Positions 29,998 to 31,927 of a stretch of DNA of 31,927 bases are shown here, piece after piece. The notes under the pieces are model-generated. The model did no database searches and was not told the DNA's origin. It saw only the letters and a program-made list of their open reading frames with translations. Each line of letters starts with the position of its first letter. Position 1 is the stretch's first letter. The stretch lies in IMG/VR virus record IMGVR_UViG_3300013114_000149, positions 1 to 31,927 of that record; one strand, given 5' to 3'. Source of the stretch: a virus. The position numbers and the translations under genes are program-made.

Positions 29998-30533
29998 TGT
30001 CAGGAATAGTTGTATTACTATCTGGTTCAGGAACAAACTTGCAGGCAATTATAGACGCAAACTTGCCTGTTAAGTATGTTTTGTCTGACAAGCCTAATGC
30101 CTATGGATTGACTAGAGCAGAAGAGGCAGGAATACCTACGTATGTATTGTCTAGCCTTAAACGATTAGAACATAGAACAACAAATATATGTGAAGAATAC
30201 AAAATAGACTTAATAGTACTCGCCGGCTTTATGCGACTCTTGAGCCCTGGTTTCGTACAACGCTGGGAATCGCACATTATCAACATTCATCCATCTTTAC
30301 TTCCAGAGTTCAAGGGGGCGGGTGCTATTAAGCAAGCATTTGACGCAGGTGTTAATGAGACCGGCGTTACAGTACATTATGTAGATGAGGGAATGGATAC
30401 TGGCTCTGTTATAGAGCAAATAAGAGTTCCCATACTCAACCATGATAGTTTAGAGGATTTAGAACAACGAATACACAAAGTAGAACATGAGTTATATCCA
30501 AGGACAATTAAATGGCTTTTAACGAATTACTAG
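29997..30533 (+). CDS. purN: Phosphoribosylglycinamide formyltransferase, short form, 178 aa
   Basis: Third step of purine synthesis: 10-formyl-THF-dependent formylation of GAR. LLSGSGTNLQAII is the phosphate-binding loop (8-20). HIINIHPSLLPEFKGAGA carries Asn96 and His98, and YVDEGMDTGSVI carries Asp134, with the E. coli catalytic spacing (N-H 2, H-D 36). It is ~34 residues shorter than E. coli PurN (212), mostly before the active site. GTG start with GGAGG upstream, overlapping the rnh stop by 1 nt. Would boost purine supply during infection. Confidence 0.93.
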   Translation: MSGIVVLLSGSGTNLQAIIDANLPVKYVLSDKPNAYGLTRAEEAGIPTYVLSSLKRLEHRTTNICEEYKIDLIVLAGFMRLLSPGFVQRWESHIINIHPSLLPEFKGAGAIKQAFDAGVNETGVTVHYVDEGMDTGSVIEQIRVPILNHDSLEDLEQRIHKVEHELYPRTIKWLLTNY

Positions 30534-30862
30534 GCAAATTAGTTATACAAGTATCAGCAATGCCGCGAGACACCAATGCTCGGGGCGATATATTTGGTGG
30601 CTGGCTTATGGGTTTAATGGACTTGGCATCTGCACATATAGCACCAGAAGGAAAGAGTGCTACCCGAGCAGTTAATAATATAGAATTTTTTAAGTGTGTA
30701 CAAATAGGAGATTTAGTCTCTTGTTATGGACACATTGTAAAGTTAGGGACAACATCTGCAACTGTACACATTGATGTATATGTAGGTAAAACTAGAGTAG
30801 CATGTGGAGATTTTGTAAATGTTGCCCTTGATGATGAGGGAAGGCCGAGGAAAATAAAATGA
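30512..30862 (+). CDS. YciA-like acyl-CoA thioesterase (hotdog fold), 116 aa
   Basis: Close to YciA: SAMPRDTNARGDIFGGWLMGLMD (compare MPADTNANGDIFGGWLMSQMD), with the catalytic Asp26 region, RAVNNIEFFKCVQIGDLVSCYGHIVKLGTTSATVHIDVYV, and FVNVALDDEGRPR. It hydrolyses acyl-CoA; shorter than E. coli YciA (132). It overlaps the end of purN by 22 nt. Why a phage carries it is unclear; altered acyl-CoA or membrane lipid supply is possible. Confidence 0.88.
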   Translation: MAFNELLGKLVIQVSAMPRDTNARGDIFGGWLMGLMDLASAHIAPEGKSATRAVNNIEFFKCVQIGDLVSCYGHIVKLGTTSATVHIDVYVGKTRVACGDFVNVALDDEGRPRKIK

Positions 30863-31188
30863 GAGTTGACATTGGTGAGCCGCAAAATGATGGCAGTTTT
30901 GACATTGATGTAGAAATACACCCATGGGATACATGGGCATTGGATCACACATTAGCATTAATAATTATTCCTGCTCTAGAACAATTGCGAGATAACTCGC
31001 AAAGTTATCCACAAGACTTTGAGGAATTTGAAGATTGGTCCGATGCAATTGATAAAATGATTATTGCTTTCGAGAATGTTGTCGGAGATACAGACAGTGA
31101 TATAGACTATTGGACTGATGAGCGTTGGCAAGACACTAAAGACGGATTTGCATTGTTTGGAAAGCACTACACAGACTTATGGATGTAA
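30859..31188 (+). CDS. Conserved phage hypothetical protein, 109 aa
   Basis: Acidic protein with Trp-rich segments: IDVEIHPWDTWALDHTLALIIIPALEQL, then DDW-like and DIDYWTDERWQDTKDGF. The pattern of a short beta start followed by a helix with W-x-x-D-x-T-L-A is one I associate with a hypothetical protein common in marine T4-like phages. ATG overlaps the thioesterase stop (ATGA). Function unknown. Confidence 0.6.
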   Translation: MRVDIGEPQNDGSFDIDVEIHPWDTWALDHTLALIIIPALEQLRDNSQSYPQDFEEFEDWSDAIDKMIIAFENVVGDTDSDIDYWTDERWQDTKDGFALFGKHYTDLWM

Positions 31189-31189
31189 A

Positions 31190-31570
31190 ATGAGAAACAC
31201 AGCAATTAAAGGAAAGTATATACCTAAAAACAAGTCTAAACTTGATAAGAAGGATGCAATATATAGATCGATGTGGGAACGGAGATTTATGATCTATTGT
31301 GATCGTTCAGAGAATATATTAAAATGGGATAGTGAGCCAATCCATATTCCATATGTATCACCAAAAGATGAGCGTACACACAATTACTATCCAGATTTTT
31401 ATGTAAAGTACAAGGATATTGAAGGCAAGACTATTGAGAAAATTATTGAAATTAAACCTAAGTGGCAGACATCTTGGAGTGTAAACAGAGCCAAGTGGAG
31501 AGCCGCTAGATTATATTGTATAGATCATGGGTATGAGTTTCAAGTATTAACAGAAAGGGAATTGTTTTGA
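31190..31570 (+). CDS. 4: T4 gp4-like head-completion protein, 126 aa
   Basis: In T4, gp4 completes the head after DNA packaging. The gp4-type pattern is visible: AIYRSMWERRFMIYCDRSENILKWDSEPIHIPY, then a PDFYVKY strand and EKIIEIKPKWQ, which together look like a nuclease-fold core (D...ExK), and VNRAKWRAARLYC. The ATG at 31190 is used rather than an in-frame ATG at 31118 inside the previous gene. Somewhat shorter than T4 gp4 (150). The next gene starts at a TTG overlapping its stop. Confidence 0.75.
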   Translation: MRNTAIKGKYIPKNKSKLDKKDAIYRSMWERRFMIYCDRSENILKWDSEPIHIPYVSPKDERTHNYYPDFYVKYKDIEGKTIEKIIEIKPKWQTSWSVNRAKWRAARLYCIDHGYEFQVLTERELF

Positions 31571-31848
31571 AGATAATCAGTAGAAAAACGTTTAGAAAAG
31601 TAGTAAACATTAGCGATAGACTAAACATCTGGTTTAAGAATACGTTTGGTTTGGATGCTAAACGCAAAGTATTAGAAGCAAAACAAGATTTAACTACTAT
31701 GGATGAGTTGGATCGTACTATAGGAAAAGCAATAGGTGCATACCCTAATTTTGTTACTGATAAAAAACAATGGAAAGATACCATTGATAAATTTAAAGAT
31801 CGAAAACCACAGTTGTCTGAAACATTAGAATACTTGAAGGACAAATAG
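31567..31848 (+). CDS. Hypothetical protein, 93 aa
   Basis: Begins at TTG overlapping the TGA of gp4 (TTGA), the only in-frame start before a well-formed basic helix (KIISRKTFRKVVNISD). The rest alternates basic and acidic helices (AKRKVLEAKQDLTTMDELDR, DKFKDRKPQLSETLEYL). No Shine-Dalgarno except weak AAAGGGAA. Family not recognised. It ends 6 nt before the last, partial gene. Confidence 0.55.
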   Translation: MKIISRKTFRKVVNISDRLNIWFKNTFGLDAKRKVLEAKQDLTTMDELDRTIGKAIGAYPNFVTDKKQWKDTIDKFKDRKPQLSETLEYLKDK

Positions 31849-31854
31849 CATTAA

Positions 31855-31927
31855 ATGAACACATATCAAGAACGTATGGCGGCGGCGTATCGTAAGAGAC
31901 GCAATAAAGCAATAGGCCGAAAAAAGA
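31855..31927 (+). CDS. Start of a basic protein (partial)
   Basis: ATG at 31855; the frame stays open to the end of the window (24 codons visible). The visible part is strongly basic: MNTYQERMAAAYRKRRN, then KAIGRKK. It cannot be identified from this fragment. Confidence 0.45.
   Translation, partial: MNTYQERMAAAYRKRRNKAIGRKK

Noticed and set aside
1-31927. tRNA genes, CRISPR arrays, insertion sequences and attachment sites
   Set aside because: No cloverleaf, regular direct-repeat array, transposase or integrase was recognised by reading; a tRNAscan or repeat search could still reveal short or degenerate ones.

Overview
The window is best read as part of an AT-rich, T4-like tailed phage (myovirus) genome, probably marine. 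The T4-type core is visible: family-B DNA polymerase (gp43), sliding clamp (gp45), RNase H/FEN nuclease (rnh), a DsbA-like late-transcription protein and the head-completion protein gp4. Promoters are of two kinds: TTGACA-N17-TATAAT host-type sites and T4-late-like (T/A)ATAAATA boxes. The auxiliary genes (GTP cyclohydrolase, QueD, QueE, PurN, ManA-type cupin, ClpP-like protease, 7Fe ferredoxin, YciA thioesterase, sulfotransferase, glycosyltransferases) are of the kind carried by marine T4-like phages. The 7Fe ferredoxin is of proteobacterial type and hints at a proteobacterial host, but the host cannot be fixed from this window.

Layout. 1-1180: the end of an unknown, GC-richer gene, a tiny membrane-like ORF, copy 1 of a ~105-nt structured repeat, and a putative OB-fold protein. 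1191-5873: a very AT-rich, late-looking module with a glycosyltransferase, a sulfotransferase-like protein, an SGNH hydrolase and three beta-sandwich proteins. 5870-8141 (minus strand): GMP reductase and a radical-SAM protein, the only minus-strand genes. 8172-11244: a large ADP-ribosyltransferase-like/kinase/papain-like multidomain protein, then two more beta-sandwich proteins. 11256-12881: a Lys/Ala-rich small protein, the DsbA-like protein and a complete leucine-dehydrogenase-type enzyme. 12911-18764: gp43, a methyltransferase, gp45 and a TGT/DpdA-type transglycosylase whose start overlaps the stop of gp45. 18764-22265: ClpP-like protease, 7Fe ferredoxin, a T-fold-like protein, a mannose-isomerase cupin, a glycosyltransferase and small proteins. 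22326-27177: FolE, copy 2 of the structured repeat, an antitoxin-like remnant, a phosphoribosyltransferase, a Cys-rich lipoprotein, QueD, an AGAT-type amidinotransferase and QueE. 27177-31927: small conserved phage proteins, two small membrane proteins, rnh, PurN, YciA and gp4.

How it fits together. FolE, QueD and QueE make 7-carboxy-7-deazaguanine from GTP. The DpdA-like enzyme is the type that exchanges guanine in DNA for a 7-deazaguanine base, and it is translationally coupled to the sliding clamp. The ferredoxin could feed electrons to QueE and the second radical-SAM enzyme, and an amidinotransferase lies between queD and queE. Together these suggest a DNA hypermodification system, possibly with an unusual final base. 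QueC is not seen in this window.

Two further observations stand out. First, four host-type promoters lie so close to their genes that the predicted transcription start is the AUG itself (leaderless mRNAs for guaC, gp43, ferredoxin and a beta-sandwich protein). Second, the duplicated ~105-nt element can form the same nested and pseudoknotted stems in both copies, with pair-preserving substitutions. No tRNA, CRISPR array or insertion sequence was recognised. No stretch over about 300 bases lacks a gene; the longest, 212-355, holds the rest of copy 1 of the structured repeat and the leader of the following gene.
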